Source: Anisakis pegreffii (lineage: Eukaryota; Nematoda; Chromadorea; Rhabditida; Anisakidae). From it: a stretch of DNA of 64,000 bases. Positions 11,123-24,405 of this stretch are shown here, piece by piece. Both the position numbers and the translations under genes were made by a program. Every line of letters starts with the position of its first letter. The first letter of the stretch is position 1. The stretch lies in NCBI GenBank assembly GCA_035041965.1, contig JAPYMA010001190.1, positions 16,260-80,259 on the forward strand, in the 5' to 3' direction. The notes under the pieces are model-generated. The model had not been told where the DNA came from. It saw nothing but the letters and a program-made list of their open reading frames with translations, and did no database searches.

Positions 11123-14100
11123 TTAAGACAAAACATCACTACCCACTTCACCGATAACAGGAGTATAACCCGTACTCTGTTTACTCATATTATCTTGACT
11201 AGTATCAACATTATTATTATTATTACTGTTACAATTACTTTTACTAACATTACTATTAACATTACTGTTAGTTGAATTGCTCGTGTCGTTGGGTTGATCG
11301 TCCTCGTTGCCATTTTTGTCCTTCGTATACAGTTGATTCACGATGAATGTCGCGATGTCTGCGTTCGTCCAGTAGGCGAAGTGACTCTTCAGCACCGACC
11401 AATAACTTCGATCAGTGATCTGCGGTTGCACTTGGAAATCCATCCGGTACAACAATCCTGAATTATAGCAAAAATTTTTTGAAGAATTTCATAAAATGGT
11501 CCCATTTTTTTCAAAAAATTCCATCGCCTCTAAGTTTTCGACGAATCCGGCGACCCCGCATTAATATCTGACAGGTGACGATCGCGATTCGACAACTAGC
11601 GATCGCGATTCGACGGAATTTCGACAAGTGCCGATCGCCAACCCAACCAACCACCTAACCAGTGCGAAAACTGCGCCCAATTCTCACCCAATGTCCACTA
11701 CGATTCGACAACACCAAAAACAAAATTGAAATAAACATCCAAAATAAAAACAACAACTAAAAATTTACTGTGTTCCATCGGAATCTCGTCGATAATCCGA
11801 TCCATATCATTCAACTTCGTCTCCTCCATCTCCTTCGCGATCTCGATACTCGATGCCGTCTCCTTTTCCTTCTCCTTCTTCGACGCACCCCCTCCACCGA
11901 ATTTCCACCACCCTTTTCGCTGCTGCTGCTGCTGTTCAACAGCCGCCGTCTCGTACGGTGGAGGTGTCAAACTTCGTGGTGATGAACCTAAATATCACTG
12001 CTATTATTACTGATAATATACCAGTATTATCAACCATTCTGGTGACATTAAACCATCATCATTACCAGCACATTACCAACAATAATAACAATAAATAATC
12101 CCCAAAAAACCACCAAATAATCAAAACTCACACGAACTATTCGGTCTCTGAGCCGACGACTCATCCGAATCGTACTCCTCCTCGGCGATCATATCGTCCC
12201 CGTCGTGATCGCCGCCCTCATGCTCGTGTCCCCTCTCGAGCCGATTGTTTAAATCCTTCTCGCGGCTCTCTTTTTCGCGTTTCTCACGAGCTTTCAGCTT
12301 TTTGATATAGGATCGATGCAGCTAAAATAACCACAATCATAATTAAATAATAATAATATCAAAATAATAATAACAACAACAAAACAACAAACAAATAACA
12401 CAAAACTCACCTCCAACGACAGCTGATCATAATCTCCCAACGCCCTCAAATCGATCGACGTAAACAACTTCACCGGTTTGATCAGTTGATAATTGGTATG
12501 TATCAACGGTTCGAGTCTATATGCCTTCAAATAAACATCATAAACAATAATACCAACCAAACAATAATAATAATACTATCAATAAAAATAAACTCACCAC
12601 AGGATCGTACGGGTGGAATACATTATAGATCCTCTTCAATCGATCCCCTGTCGGATAAACCTTCGTTGCGCCACGCATTATTAAGAACACAGCCAGCGGT
12701 GAGCCAATACAGAACAAATTCGTCACCTTCAATATGCTATCCAACCTGATTGATATTGTACTCAACTATGACCAAAATTTCTAACGATTCCAAAATGCTT
12801 CAAACGTCCAAATCAAAACCAAAACCTCCTCCAAACAAAAATTGAAACTGAAATTCAAAAATCACAAAATTTCAATCAAACCTTAAAATTCAACTGCTCA
12901 TTCGGATTCGAGAACGCCTTCTGGAATCCACCGTAATGATCTAGCAGTCTGCAACAAATTGTTCATAATCAATCGCAACTCCATAAACTAACTCTCCAAA
13001 ACAATTACACACTAAAATTACTACCACAACAACGATAACAACCACTAAAATTAATCAACAACTCAAAACCAAAACCAACTTTTGCCGTGCGTTCTGGAAC
13101 TCATGCAGTACTGCCACGTCTTTCGTTGTCGATTTCGATAGGTGACTGTCCTAAAAACTCAATTATAGTTCTCCTGCTATCAACCAAATAAAACAATAAA
13201 AATAATAACAATCATAACAAAACAATAATCAAAACTCACAATAGCCTCTGCTACGTAATCGTCAAATAACACCAGTGGTGACCAACTCGTCAGCACATCG
13301 TAGCACATCACCGAACCCAACGAGTGCGCGTACAACGAGATGGGTCCATCGTAATCCGGATGATTTGAGATGAACAAATTGTACACGGTGTTCAGCGATC
13401 GTACCAAACCCGCCATAATCTGAAATCAACCATTAGTAATAAAATCCAAAAAATTTCACCTAACCAACACCCCAACATCATTATTCCTTCCACTTCAATC
13501 GTCTGCGTTGTAAATTTATAAAATATCTGCATCTATAAACCTATAAATTTCAATCTGCTTTTGGATATTTGCAAAAAAATCCACACAAAATCCCCCCCCC
13601 AAAAAAAAATTATTTTTAAAAACTAACTTCATTTCGATACAACGGCGACTGGTAGTACATAATGTCCATGGCGATCGCGTTCAACGCGTGTCGCATCGTT
13701 GACATCTTCGGCAGCGTCACCTGATCCGTCACCCCATTGTCCAACACCAGCTGCGATCGCCACTCCACCGGCAACACCATTGGACGCGACTCCTCGTCCG
13801 GATAGTGCTTCTCCATCACTGCGTACATCGCATCGCGAACTCTTCAAACACGATTCCCATAAACTTCCCGCAGCATTTTTTGGGCAAATTTTGGGCACTA
13901 AAACTGTACAGTACAGGCAGTGTACGGGTACTCTCTCTGAAATGATTCGAATTTCCCAAATTAAATTCGCAAAACTAACTGCTCTGAATTCTTCGCGATC
14001 AGATTCTCGTATCCCTTCTGTCCAATGCCGTGCACCACCATGATCAAATGGCTGATCTTGCGTTTACCATCCTCCCACGAGGCCTCCTCATAGCCTCGCT

Positions 14101-16696
14101 TCAGTTGCGTTCCCTTACCCCAAGTGATGTACCGGAACAAACGACTCGTCTTCGAGTTATTATACAGTGTCGTGTCAATTACCGAATTCCACCGCACCTC
14201 ATACTGGTCTTGCAGCTTCAATTCTGTCAGCACTTAAAATTAATAATAATAATCAACAACCCCACAACGAAACCCGCTGAAAACTCCTCATTTCTATCAC
14301 AAAATTCACCTTAATATCACAAAAATCCACCAATAAAAACAATCCAAATCCACCCACAAATCACAAGAACACTGTAGACTTACACGGCTTCCTGCTCGTC
14401 TCCTTCTCGCTAAACACCGGTGTGTCCGGAATGGTCTGTGACCGGAACACGTGCAGGTGATGCTTCTCAATCGGATCGGCCATATCCGGATTGATTGGCT
14501 GCAGACTCTCCACCAGAAACCATGTGCCACGACGAATTTCCATCTCATCATCTGAACCTATCTCATTATTCCATAGCAATCCTTAACTCAACGTCCATCT
14601 CTAAGCCCCGAATCCAACCCCCAACCCTCTCACTTCATGTAAAATCAAATCCTTAGTCAAATAATTCTCTGATCCAGATCAGATAAATCACTAACCTTTC
14701 CAATAGATCGCTTGTATCATCGTCATAGCATCGTCTGCAACTGTATACAAGCCATCCATCACAGCAATTTTATTCGCTGTCAATGCGCTATTGCCGGATA
14801 GATGCTGTGAGGTTTGCACGTCCAAATCCACACCAAATTTGCTACGCCAGTATACTTCCAACATCAGCGAGTCACATCCTTAAACCAAATAAAACCATTT
14901 TCAATCCTTTTCATAACATGCTCACTTTTTCATATTCCTATTATAATCACGTTTCCCTCTATTTTCAGACCCTGATTCCTTTCCACTGCTCATAATCATA
15001 GTCTTCATATTCTCTTAGAATTTTTTTAAATGAAAAAAACACGATCTTCCCCCAATTACCATGTCAAATTTTATCTTTTCCGAGTTTTAAATTCAACTCC
15101 TGAATCCGAAAATCTGTGGCGGAATGACCAGTGCACCCCCTCAGATACCTATTCGCCAACGACTACTTTAGTCACAGCGCCAACGATTACCTTAGCCACT
15201 TCGCCACACTCTCTGTGTCTGCGCTCTCGCAGACCCCTCCCACCCTTTAAAACCCACATGTTAACAAAATTTGCTACGAACCGTCGTTTTACAATTGATT
15301 TCTGAATTTACTTACTAGTAATCACTTACTACATTACTTCTTCAAGTAAGTCACAAACGAGCTAAACAATGCAGCCAGCAGGTGACCCACCTGCGAACGG
15401 TGTCCACTTGGTTTCGACCAGTTTCCTTCGATAGAACCACCGCACTTCGGAGCATTTCAACTCGGTGACTCGTCGTTTCTTTGTACGAGGTGGTACAACC
15501 GGTGGTGTCGCCTTCTCTTTGGCCTCTGACGACGGCACAAGGGCATCTGCCGACGGCATGCCTGCACCTGCGGCCTTCTTAGTGCCACTAGCCACCACTG
15601 CCGGACTCGAAACCGATACGGCCAGAGCGTTGTGCTGCCCATCCTTCAAAGACTTCACTCCTGCCGCTTCCATGCTTCTCCGTGACTCTTCCGGAACTGA
15701 CGGATTCGGCGACACTGAACCCAAGGCAAATTTCGGCCTTTCTCCAGCAGCTGTCTTGTCTACCCCGTCAGCTTTTCCTCTTTCCGGTTCAACTTTATTT
15801 AGGCCGGCGCCAGCCTCCTTCAGCTGCTTACGTTGCTCAGGCACAGCCGGCGGAGGCATCATCGGTCTGGCGGTCGGACATGCACCCGTTGAACTCACTC
15901 GAACCAATTTCACTGCCTGTTCCTCCTCCGCTGCCTGCTGCTCAGCTTTCAACGTATCCGATCTCTCCAGCGATCTGCTCGAATCACGATTCTGGGCGTC
16001 AACTTCGCTCCAAACTCCACCGCTTTGAGATCCAATTTCCGGCTGTGACGCCGAAAGATGCCCAGTTAAAACTGTTAAAGACGGGTATAAATGTGATGTG
16101 GACGCGTTTGCTGATGTGCTGCTGCTGCCGCCTTGTTGAGGCTGCTCTTCCGCCAACGGTGTCGTACAACCACCACCCAATTCCTCCGTCTTTCGATCTC
16201 CTGATGGGAGCTTCCGGCTCCCTGAGCCTTCGCTCATTTCAGGCTTTTCTTCTCGAGACCCCCCATTCGCACCTGATTTTGCTACCTCACCCCTACCCTC
16301 TCCTACAGACAAACACCTCGAACCCAAATCATGTCCAACATCGATCCTTAATTCCCTCAATTCCCCAAGACCAGCCTCCGATTCACGCCCACTTCCCGAG
16401 CCAAACTCCGCACTTCCCGCACCTTGAGCTGAAGTTCCAGCAGCAGTTCCAGCAATAAGACCACCGCTCGTTTTCATGTCCATCGAATGATTTGTAATCG
16501 TTGAAATGCTCCCACTCCCCGGAGACGTTCCCATAAAATTTTGACGATTATTTTCACAAATATGACCGCCTGAACACGACGATGCTGCTGCATTCCCTTG
16601 ACCCATTTCCCTCCTCACGCCTTCTGAATCCAATTCCGACGTTCCCACATCATTCCCACCATCCACTTCCACTACTACCATTTGCCTTTCGTCCAT
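11123..16696 (-). CDS. ipla-1: DDHD-domain phosphatidic-acid-preferring phospholipase A1 (DDHD1/iPLA1-like)
   Basis: Cytosolic or membrane-associated lipase of the PA-PLA1 family. Exon 1 (16696-15391) encodes about 435 residues, mostly Ser/Gly/Ala/Glu low-complexity, ending SEVRWFYRRKLVETKWTPFA as in the family. Further exons: about 14878-14700 (MLEVYWRSKFGVDL, YTVADDAMTMIQAIYW), about 14550-14385 (IRRGTWFLVESLQP), about 14233-13980 (LIMVVHGIGQKGYENLI), about 13850-13625 (VLPVEWRSQLVLD), about 13420-13240 (the nucleophile elbow YAHSLGSVMCYDVL), about 13155-13080, about 12955-12885, about 12750-12600 (LFCIGSPLAVFLIMRG, YNVFHPYDPV), about 12530-12412 (YRLEPLI, start of the DDHD C-lobe), about 12320-12130 and about 11985-11770 (charged linkers), and 11456-11123 (YRMDFQVQP, SHFAYWTNADIATFIV). 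The His of FHPYDP and the Asp/His of the DDHD lobe are present. Start chosen because an in-frame TAA lies just upstream. DDHD1 versus DDHD2 was not resolved. Confidence 0.92.
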
Positions 16697-16849
16697 TACT
16701 TACCACCACCGTCAGTTCTTTTGCAGTTTTGTCTGCAGGTAACATCGTACCTGCAATCCATCTCGACGATATCAAAACTCGTTCAAATCAGCGAATATCT
16801 CTACCGTTAATCACCAAAATCAAACGATTACAATCTCAATAAATCGCAT

Positions 16850-19800
16850 CCCAACCAAATCCCCCCCTCTCGACCGCATTTATCGCATCAATGATTCATA
16901 TCCAACATCACAAACAACACCCATCATATTATTCATAAAGTAATCATACTAATAATACTCTTTATAAAGTACACTCCACTCCCAACCACTCCACAAAGCA
17001 AAGTACACATCAAATGCAATCTCTATTCAAATATCAAAATCTGATTCAATTCACTCACAAACGAATAATAATTTGCTGTATTGCAGCACAAAAACGATTG
17101 TGCCCACACCAATAAAAATCAACCAAACAAAATATTTATATTCAACATTTAAATTCTCCAATCGGATTTCAGCCAGTGGAGAATATAATCCGCCTAAACA
17201 AACTGAACACTGCCAGCAGCAGGTGAATAAACTCATCATCTATGATTCATTTTCATTCCATATTTTCACAATAATAATCATCACCACAATAATAATCATA
17301 ACCATAATAATAATAATAATAATAAATAATAAAATAACAATAATAATCATCACAATAATAATAATAAATAATAATAAAATGACAATAATAAATCATAATA
17401 ATAACACTCACAGCAGTAATAATACTAAAAATAACTCGTAATAACAGTAATAATAACGCAAAAGTAATAATACCAATCACTAAAATCAATCGCTAACCAC
17501 CCAAACCACTAAAATTACCCACCCAAATTACCTCAACATCCCGCAAAACCCAAAAAACAACCCAACCAATTACCCACAACACAACACTTTCGTCTATAAC
17601 AGATTCTGCATCGTAATTTTCATTTTCATTTCAAATTAAATTCCAAATTAAAAACCTCACACCACCACCACCAACTCAACCAACCATCCCATCCCACTGC
17701 AACACGTCAAAATGACTTAACTATCACCATTCCCAACTAAAACCAAAAATTTCCCATCCCATCGCATCCGTCACTAAATCAAACCAACCACAAACTTCAT
17801 CACATAAAATCCTAAACCAGCCATCTACCCTTGATCGCCCCAAATCGAATGATCAATCAATTCAGATCAATGCAAAAATAATACATACACACAGCCACAC
17901 TATTAAACTATTCATGTTAATAAATCAAAAAACGACGACGACACATCAATTGAACACGACCAAATTGCAAATGACATTCCCAAAGCGAATCGATCAATCA
18001 AAATCAAAATCAATTCCTAATCGAATCAACTCCTCATCACAAAAAGTACAATTCAATTCCCTAATTTCACTTCCAATTAAGGACTACATTTAAAAAACAA
18101 TTAATAACACGACACGGCACGCATCCCATACTCCTCTCCTCTCCTCTCAATCTGCTAATAAACCCGTTTTCCAAAGTTCACCACACAACCCTACGCAACA
18201 CACAAAACAACTCCCTCCATCTGACGACAGCTGACATCTTTTCAGCATAATTATCACTTTATCACCCCTCTTATCACTCGTTATCACTGCAATAATCACT
18301 CAAATGACCACTAAAATTTCAAATCCACATCACTAAACTTTTTAAAAACCTCCACGTTCCCTATAAATTCTTCTAAATCCAAAAATCAAACCAATAAAAC
18401 ACAAAACAAACCAATCCCAATAACCAATCAAAAGCTAACACCACCCCTCGCCACCAACAAACCAATTTATCCTCTCTAATCCACCACTCAATATATCACA
18501 AACCGTCACATAAATTTCTCCACCTTCATTTTTTTTTCCATTTCCACTGATGTTTCCAACAGATTCCCTTCAATTTCTCTCAAAATACAGCCAAACTCAA
18601 TTCCGAATCCTATAAATTAATGCCATCTCGAGACAAATCATCTGCTTTCGATTAATATTTCTCGAGAAATCACTTCAATCTCGTCATTTCCCCTCACTCA
18701 ATCAATCCACCGACTAACAACCAATACGTCATTCACACCATAATCAATCCACTCGTCTCGTCTCATTCCAATTCCAATTCCCATCCAAATGCCATCATTA
18801 AATATTCAAAACCATCTCAATATTCAATACCAAATAATTATTCTCTATTCCCAATATTCAAATCGTAATCTATCCCACCATTCATATTTCTATGCCTTCG
18901 GTCATAAACCCATCAACCAAACACCCTATCAACAATCGCCGTCGTTGCACACGATTATGCAAAATAATATCAATAATATTAATAAATAACAATAACAATA
19001 ATAATAACAACAATAAATAATACCAGTCACAAATGATAACACCTATTGATAACAACAACAATAACCACAACACATCTTGCAAACAGCATCGACTGATAAC
19101 CACTGATAACTGACTGATAAAACCGTCCGTTATCAGCACCTCAATTCAAACGCTCACATTACCTAATTATGACACAACATTACGCCATTACACCTACTAA
19201 AACACTCGTTCAAATTTCAAAGTCCCCTCTTCATTTACGCAATAATATTCACCCTCAGCAAATTTTTCATTTCATTTTTATAAATTTTTCAAAATCTTAA
19301 AAAAATTCCAAGACAAAATATTGAAAAATGAATATGGCAAATGATTAATTACAGCGAAATTCGTACAAACTATCAACAAAATCGATCTAATTCGTGTAGA
19401 AATACAAACAAATGATGATAATAAAGCTTCTTATGGTGGAAAGGCAATATCCAAAGTACATTTCAATAAGCAAACACACCACCATCACCACTAAAAACAT
19501 CGAATCACCACAACTAACGATGACAAATTCAACTAGAGACGCAACCACTACGAGAAATATCATGAGAACAAACGAGAATCAGAGATAAATGCAAACAACC
19601 GACTGCAAACTAGCTGATAAACACATAAAAATAAGCGCAGACCAAAGAGAGTAAAACAGTCGTCAAACAGGCTGTCACGTTTTCGGATGCAGTGCATTTT
19701 ATGCACCAATCATGTTGTATTAATAATAAATATTATAAAAATAATAATAAAAATAATAACAAAAATAATTTAAACAATAATAAAAATAATATTTATTCTC

Positions 19801-21900
19801 CTAACCAGACCCTAATCAGCATTTCATCTTCCGTCTTCATGCCTGAACGTACACAATCTTCGACAATTCTTTAAAATTTTCTCACATTTTCCCCACTTTA
19901 ATTTGAATTTTAATTTCTTTTAAATTCTCTAGAATCGATTAAATACCTTGCTTCAGACTTATCTATTACTGATAACATTACTGTTATCATTATTATTATC
20001 ATCATTATCACCATTACTACTTTGCAATTACTTCTATTTTCTCCCACAATACCACCAGCAAATGCTAGAATCCTTCCGCGAAACCGAACGAACTAACAAC
20101 TGAATCCACTCAAAATTCTATACCTCCTCTGAAATGTCCCTTCTTCCAATTCAATTCTACCCATCAGACTGCGCCTTTTTCAGTATTTTGCATTGAAAAT
20201 CGTAAAAACAACCGATAAAACGTGAAAAATAAGCGTTGAATAACGGGAAAATTGCCGAATTGAGATGAAAAATTTGAAAATTCAATCATAAAATCAACCA
20301 AAACGTGAACAAACACATCTTCAATAGTATACGAGTGAATATTGAATCGTGAAAACTAAATTAAAGAAACTATTCAGCCGCATTCAGCTTCACTTCACCT
20401 AATCTCCGGCCGTCCTCTATTTCTTCGCCTCTCTTTTTCTCGGCTCCCATCCACTTTTTGCCAACTTTTTTCACCACCACGATTTCTCTCTTTCTCTGCA
20501 CTCTAGCCACTGCCAAACTCTTTATCCGGCATAATCCCTCCTGCACATCGTTGAGCTCATCCAAAAGCATGCTCGAATCCACATCGATTCAGCCCTTAAC
20601 GTATAACCATAATCAAACGCAGAGATAAACGCAAAAACGCGATAGTATTAAGCAGAGAGAGAAACTCTCGAAAAGATAACGCCTCGACGTTAGACGCCAA
20701 AGAAAAAGAGACGCAAGAGAGTGACACTCTTTGTTGCGATGCACCACAACAACACCTTCCAGACGTAAACACCACCAACTAAACTTCCCTCGATGCGTCT
20801 CAAATTCCCAAAAATTCTCCCAAATAAGGAGAATCCTTCCCAATTCCCCTTCAAAACCCCCAGTTTCCCACCCAAAATACCCATTCCCAATCGCATGACA
20901 AGCCTCAAAACCTATGCTGTTTTCAACGTGATCAAACACCCGCATCACAGATCAATTTTTCTGTCCACGAGCGTGTTATCAACCTAGTGATGTGTGTTGT
21001 TTACATGTTAACATCTAGCAGAACACCTCATTTTTTATGTGCCATGCAGTGCCTTCACTAGATACCTCATCTACTCTCTCATCTTACTCTTAAGCAAGTC
21101 ACTACCTCCACCTTGCTTCTTCATTATTTATTTGTTGACATGTTTACTGAGTGACACGCACGTCTCAATTTGTTTTCATCGTCATTACATCTCACAAGAA
21201 CACCTCACAGCAATTAATTAAGACATTGCCAGCCAAGCAGTCTCACAGCATCAGCTGATCCACACCTCAAATGCGATGACATCAACACTAGGGAAGCGTA
21301 ATCCTTAATGTCAGCTGGCATTTCAACTCAAATTTTAACTCAATCCACTTCAATATCCACCTAAAACCGAACCCAGCACCTCATTCGAGCCTGATATCAC
21401 ACCTGATTTCACTAAACAACTCAAAAACCCCACACCTAGTGCTCTTAAACTTTCAACTGCCTCCATGTGAATTTCCACAGGCCGGACCACACTGCGACGC
21501 TAAGCAAAAATTAACGGCTAGAGACGCAGAGGAACTAACTGACCAACTCGTAATAAAATCGCTCGTAGGGTACCGTGCGATTTTTCTCCCATTTCATCTG
21601 ACCCAATTTGGCGAATCACCCCATACCCCTTCGATAGCTCATCGTCTACTCAATTTTATTTTAATTTTTATCATTTTCTGCAATATTTGCCCTACATTAC
21701 TGCCACCAACACCCTAAATACTTGTTACTATGACAATTCCTTATCATTACTTTTAAATTCACTATACTCTCCTCTCCTACGTAATGATTTAACGCAATAA
21801 TATCGTCTCATAAATAAATTCCTACACACCAGTCACAAATGATTTGATATAATTCACAATTTAGGCACGAACCAACCACATTAATTACCTAAATTTCCAC
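16850..21900. other. Long intergenic or intronic stretch without a supported gene
   Basis: About 5 kb of AT-rich sequence with (AAT)n runs (17275-17420, 18980-19025, 19720-19790). Two stretches look weakly exon-like on minus. One is 17062-17197, with acceptor TTGTTTAG, a hydrophobic segment FVWLIFIGVGTIVFVLQY and donor GTGAGTG. The other is 20370-20582, an open frame rich in Lys/Arg/Glu with no acceptor. On plus, 21481-21565 has a CCACAG acceptor but no partner exon. None could be assembled into a gene. Confidence 0.5.
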
Positions 21901-21924
21901 AAGTTCCCTTCTTCAGAGTGTTCT

Positions 21925-21934
21925 TATTTTGCAG
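21925..21934 (+). promoter_or_regulatory. Splice acceptor just upstream of the MTAP start (possible trans-splice site)
   Basis: TTCTTATTTTGCAG ends at 21934, 52 nt before the MTAP ATG, with no in-frame ATG between. It is either the acceptor of a 5' UTR intron or, if this is a nematode, a spliced-leader acceptor. The sequence alone does not separate these. Confidence 0.5.
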
Positions 21935-21986
21935 GAAAGTAGATTAGACGGCTACAAAAAGCCCACAAACTGCTCAATCACAAAAC

Positions 21987-23602
21987 ATGGTCTTTAAGGT
22001 TCACTTTACTCACTTCATACCTAATCCACCCTCCTCTTCCCAACATTTAAAGCATTTCCGATTCTAAACTCGCTACCCTAACCACCCCACTTCCTTACTC
22101 TTATACCAATCTCATCTACCACTTCAAACAACTCAGCAAAATCACCCTCTATTATAAATTCCACACCATTTCCCTACCACCCCAACTGCTTTCTATCGTT
22201 CACTACCCAGATTCGCGCACTTCAGCTGGGTATAATCGGTGGCACTGGTCTGGAAGACCCGAAAATATTCGAGAACGCCAAAGAGATCAGTGTGGACACA
22301 CCGTTCGGCAAACCCTCCGACCACCTGCTCGAAGGCGAAGTCGGTGGTGTCAAATGCGTTCTGCTCTCACGACACGGCCGTAAACACGATAAATCTCCAT
22401 CACAAATCAACTACCGAGCAAATTTATGGGCGCTTATGCAACAAGGTTCACTGAACTCTCAAAAAAATTGACCCAAAATCAACTCCAAACCATCGTAAAT
22501 GATAAAAATTGAAGGTGTCAACGTTATACTGGCCACAGCAACTTCGGGCAGTCTAAAGGAAGAGCTCTCACCTGGTACTCTCGTCTTCCTAGACTCAATT
22601 ATTGATAGGTGCTTCTCCTATTCATTGCACAACTCTAAATATTCATCCCTAATATCCCACCCAAATAACACTCCTGCTTTACAGAACATTCAAACGCGAA
22701 GTAACATTCCATGACGGCCAGCCAGGCCATCCCAAGGGTGTCTGCCATATCCCCATGCATCCGGCGTACAACGAAAAACTGAGACAGGTCATATCACTTC
22801 CCCATTTACTTACCAAAGAATTGCCATCATTATTATGTCCACTTTACCCACCATTCATAACTATCATTACCCAGCATTACCCACAATTTACAGGTTTTGA
22901 TCTCGTGTGCGGAAGATCTAAAATACAAATATTTCAAAACCGGCACGGCGGTTTGCATCGAAGGTCCACGATACTCATCGAGAGCCGAGAGTGCTGTGTT
23001 CAGAAGCTGGAATGCCGATATTGTCAATATGACGGTGTGTCCTGAGGTGACTGACGTTTACTTTCTTACCAATTTTATCCGACACGAGATGACAGTCCAT
23101 CTAAACCTACATTTCCTGCAGGTCTATTTGGCCAAAGAATTGGGCATTCCGTACGCGTCCACTGCACTCATCACCGATTACGACTGCTGGCGTGATTCAA
23201 AGGACGAAGAGCATGTTGGTGCTTCCTGATGATCGATCGGTTCATTGTCGTTTTTGCGCCCATGTTGAGCGGTTGCTCCTCATCATCGCAGCCATCGCCA
23301 AATCATTTTCTCGTTGCAGGTTTCCGTTGATTTGGTCGCCAAACGTATGGAAGAGAACTGTCACAAGGCGAAGAATCTATTCCTGGCAGCTATTAAAAAA
23401 ATCGGCGCCATGAACTGGGATGCAGAATGTCGTGAGGCGAAGGTTAGCGCTAGCCAACCGACTTACAGCCTTCTCGGTCTTTTTATACACTCCAATTTTG
23501 CAAATCAACGAAATGAAATGAAACGAAATAATCTTCCAGCAAACCGCCCGAGCCGCCGTAATGATCGATAAGGACGAGGTGATTGAGCATTTGAAGATTT
23601 AA
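21987..23602 (+). CDS. MTAP: S-methyl-5'-thioadenosine phosphorylase (MTAP), complete, 8 exons
   Basis: Cytosolic enzyme that phosphorolyses methylthioadenosine, a by-product of polyamine synthesis, to adenine and methylthioribose-1-phosphate in methionine salvage. Exons: 21987-21998, 22211-22445, 22515-22608, 22685-22787, 22894-23046, 23122-23214, 23320-23442 and 23540-23602. They join in phase to 291 codons; human MTAP has 283 residues. Family landmarks: [90 protein letters not shown] and ALITDYDCW. Exon 1 encodes only MVFK. The Ser/Thr in ATSGSL replaces the Thr-Ala of TTACGSL but keeps the phosphate-loop shape. An AATAAA lies near 23938. Confidence 0.96.
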
Positions 23603-23932
23603 AGAAGACTTCCATGTAAACGGGTGAAGAAAGTGAGAAAAAACTCCAATAATTGATGCCATATGTAATGCAATGTTGCATTTTTTCGTCCGGTTTCTGT
23701 TGCTTCTGCCTAATTTATTTATTTCCTCTCTATCATCTCAATCTCCAATTATTTCTCTCATTCCTATCGTTTTAGTCAAAATTTTATTTCTCGCTGAATT
23801 TCGTTAGATTCTGTTGCTAGAGTTTTACTGCTATTATAATAATTTTAAACACCCTCTACGGGTTCAAGTACCATCTGCTTAAACCTTTTTGCTAGGTTAC
23901 GTTCTCCGGTTATATTATGATTTAATATTGTT

Positions 23933-23944
23933 GATTTTAATAAA
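23933..23944 (+). terminator. Polyadenylation signal of MTAP (AATAAA)
   Basis: TTTAATAAAAGAA about 330 nt after the MTAP stop codon is the first canonical AATAAA downstream. Typical for an animal 3' UTR. Confidence 0.5.
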
Positions 23945-23981
23945 AGAATTTCTTCTAATCAAAGTAGTCCTTGAACATTGA

Positions 23982-24405
23982 TGATATACACATCGTAATA
24001 TACTTAACCCAGCGCGAGTCTAAGACCAAAACAAAACGCTATTCAAAAGATACACAGACTTCATATCTAGAATATGACTTAGCAAGGTTGAGGCGCTTCT
24101 AGTCGAAAGTTGAGAGTAATATGAGTAAGACAGGCCGTTGAGCAATCAACTGATCGTGAGCGGGCAGTTATAACGGTCACGGAAAAAAATTAATGATATA
24201 CACCATAATATACCTAACTCAGCGCGGGTCTAAGAACAAAACAAAACGCTATTCAAAAGATACACAGACTTCATATCTAGAATATGACTTAGCAAGGTTG
24301 AGGCGCTTCTAGTCAAAAGTTGAGAGTAATATGAGTAACACAGGCCATTGAATATGAGTAATCAACTGATCGTGAGTGGGCAGTTATAACGATCACGGAA
24401 AAAAC
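23982..24405. repeat. About 213-bp tandem duplication downstream of MTAP
   Basis: Two direct copies, 23982-24190 and 24195-24405. Both contain AAACAAAACGCTATTCAAAA, GATACACAGACTTCATATC and TTGAGGCGCTTCTAGTC, and both end GCAGTTATAACG(G/A)TCACGG. They differ at about ten sites, plus a short GAATATGAGTA insertion in the second. There is no coding potential. Confidence 0.9.

Noticed and set aside
15465..16458. Plus-strand open frames of 187 and 258 codons
   Set aside because: They are antisense to DDHD exon 1, whose Ser/Gly/Ala-rich codons leave few stops on the opposite strand. They have no motif or splice signals.
17062..17197. Exon with a hydrophobic segment (FVWLIFIGVGTIVFVLQY) on minus
   Set aside because: It has plausible splice sites but no neighbouring exon in compatible phase. 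Not enough for a gene call.
20370..20582. 70-codon Lys/Arg/Glu-rich ORF on minus
   Set aside because: An in-frame stop lies just before it with no acceptor between, and no partner exon or motif was found. Kept only as a note in the gap description.
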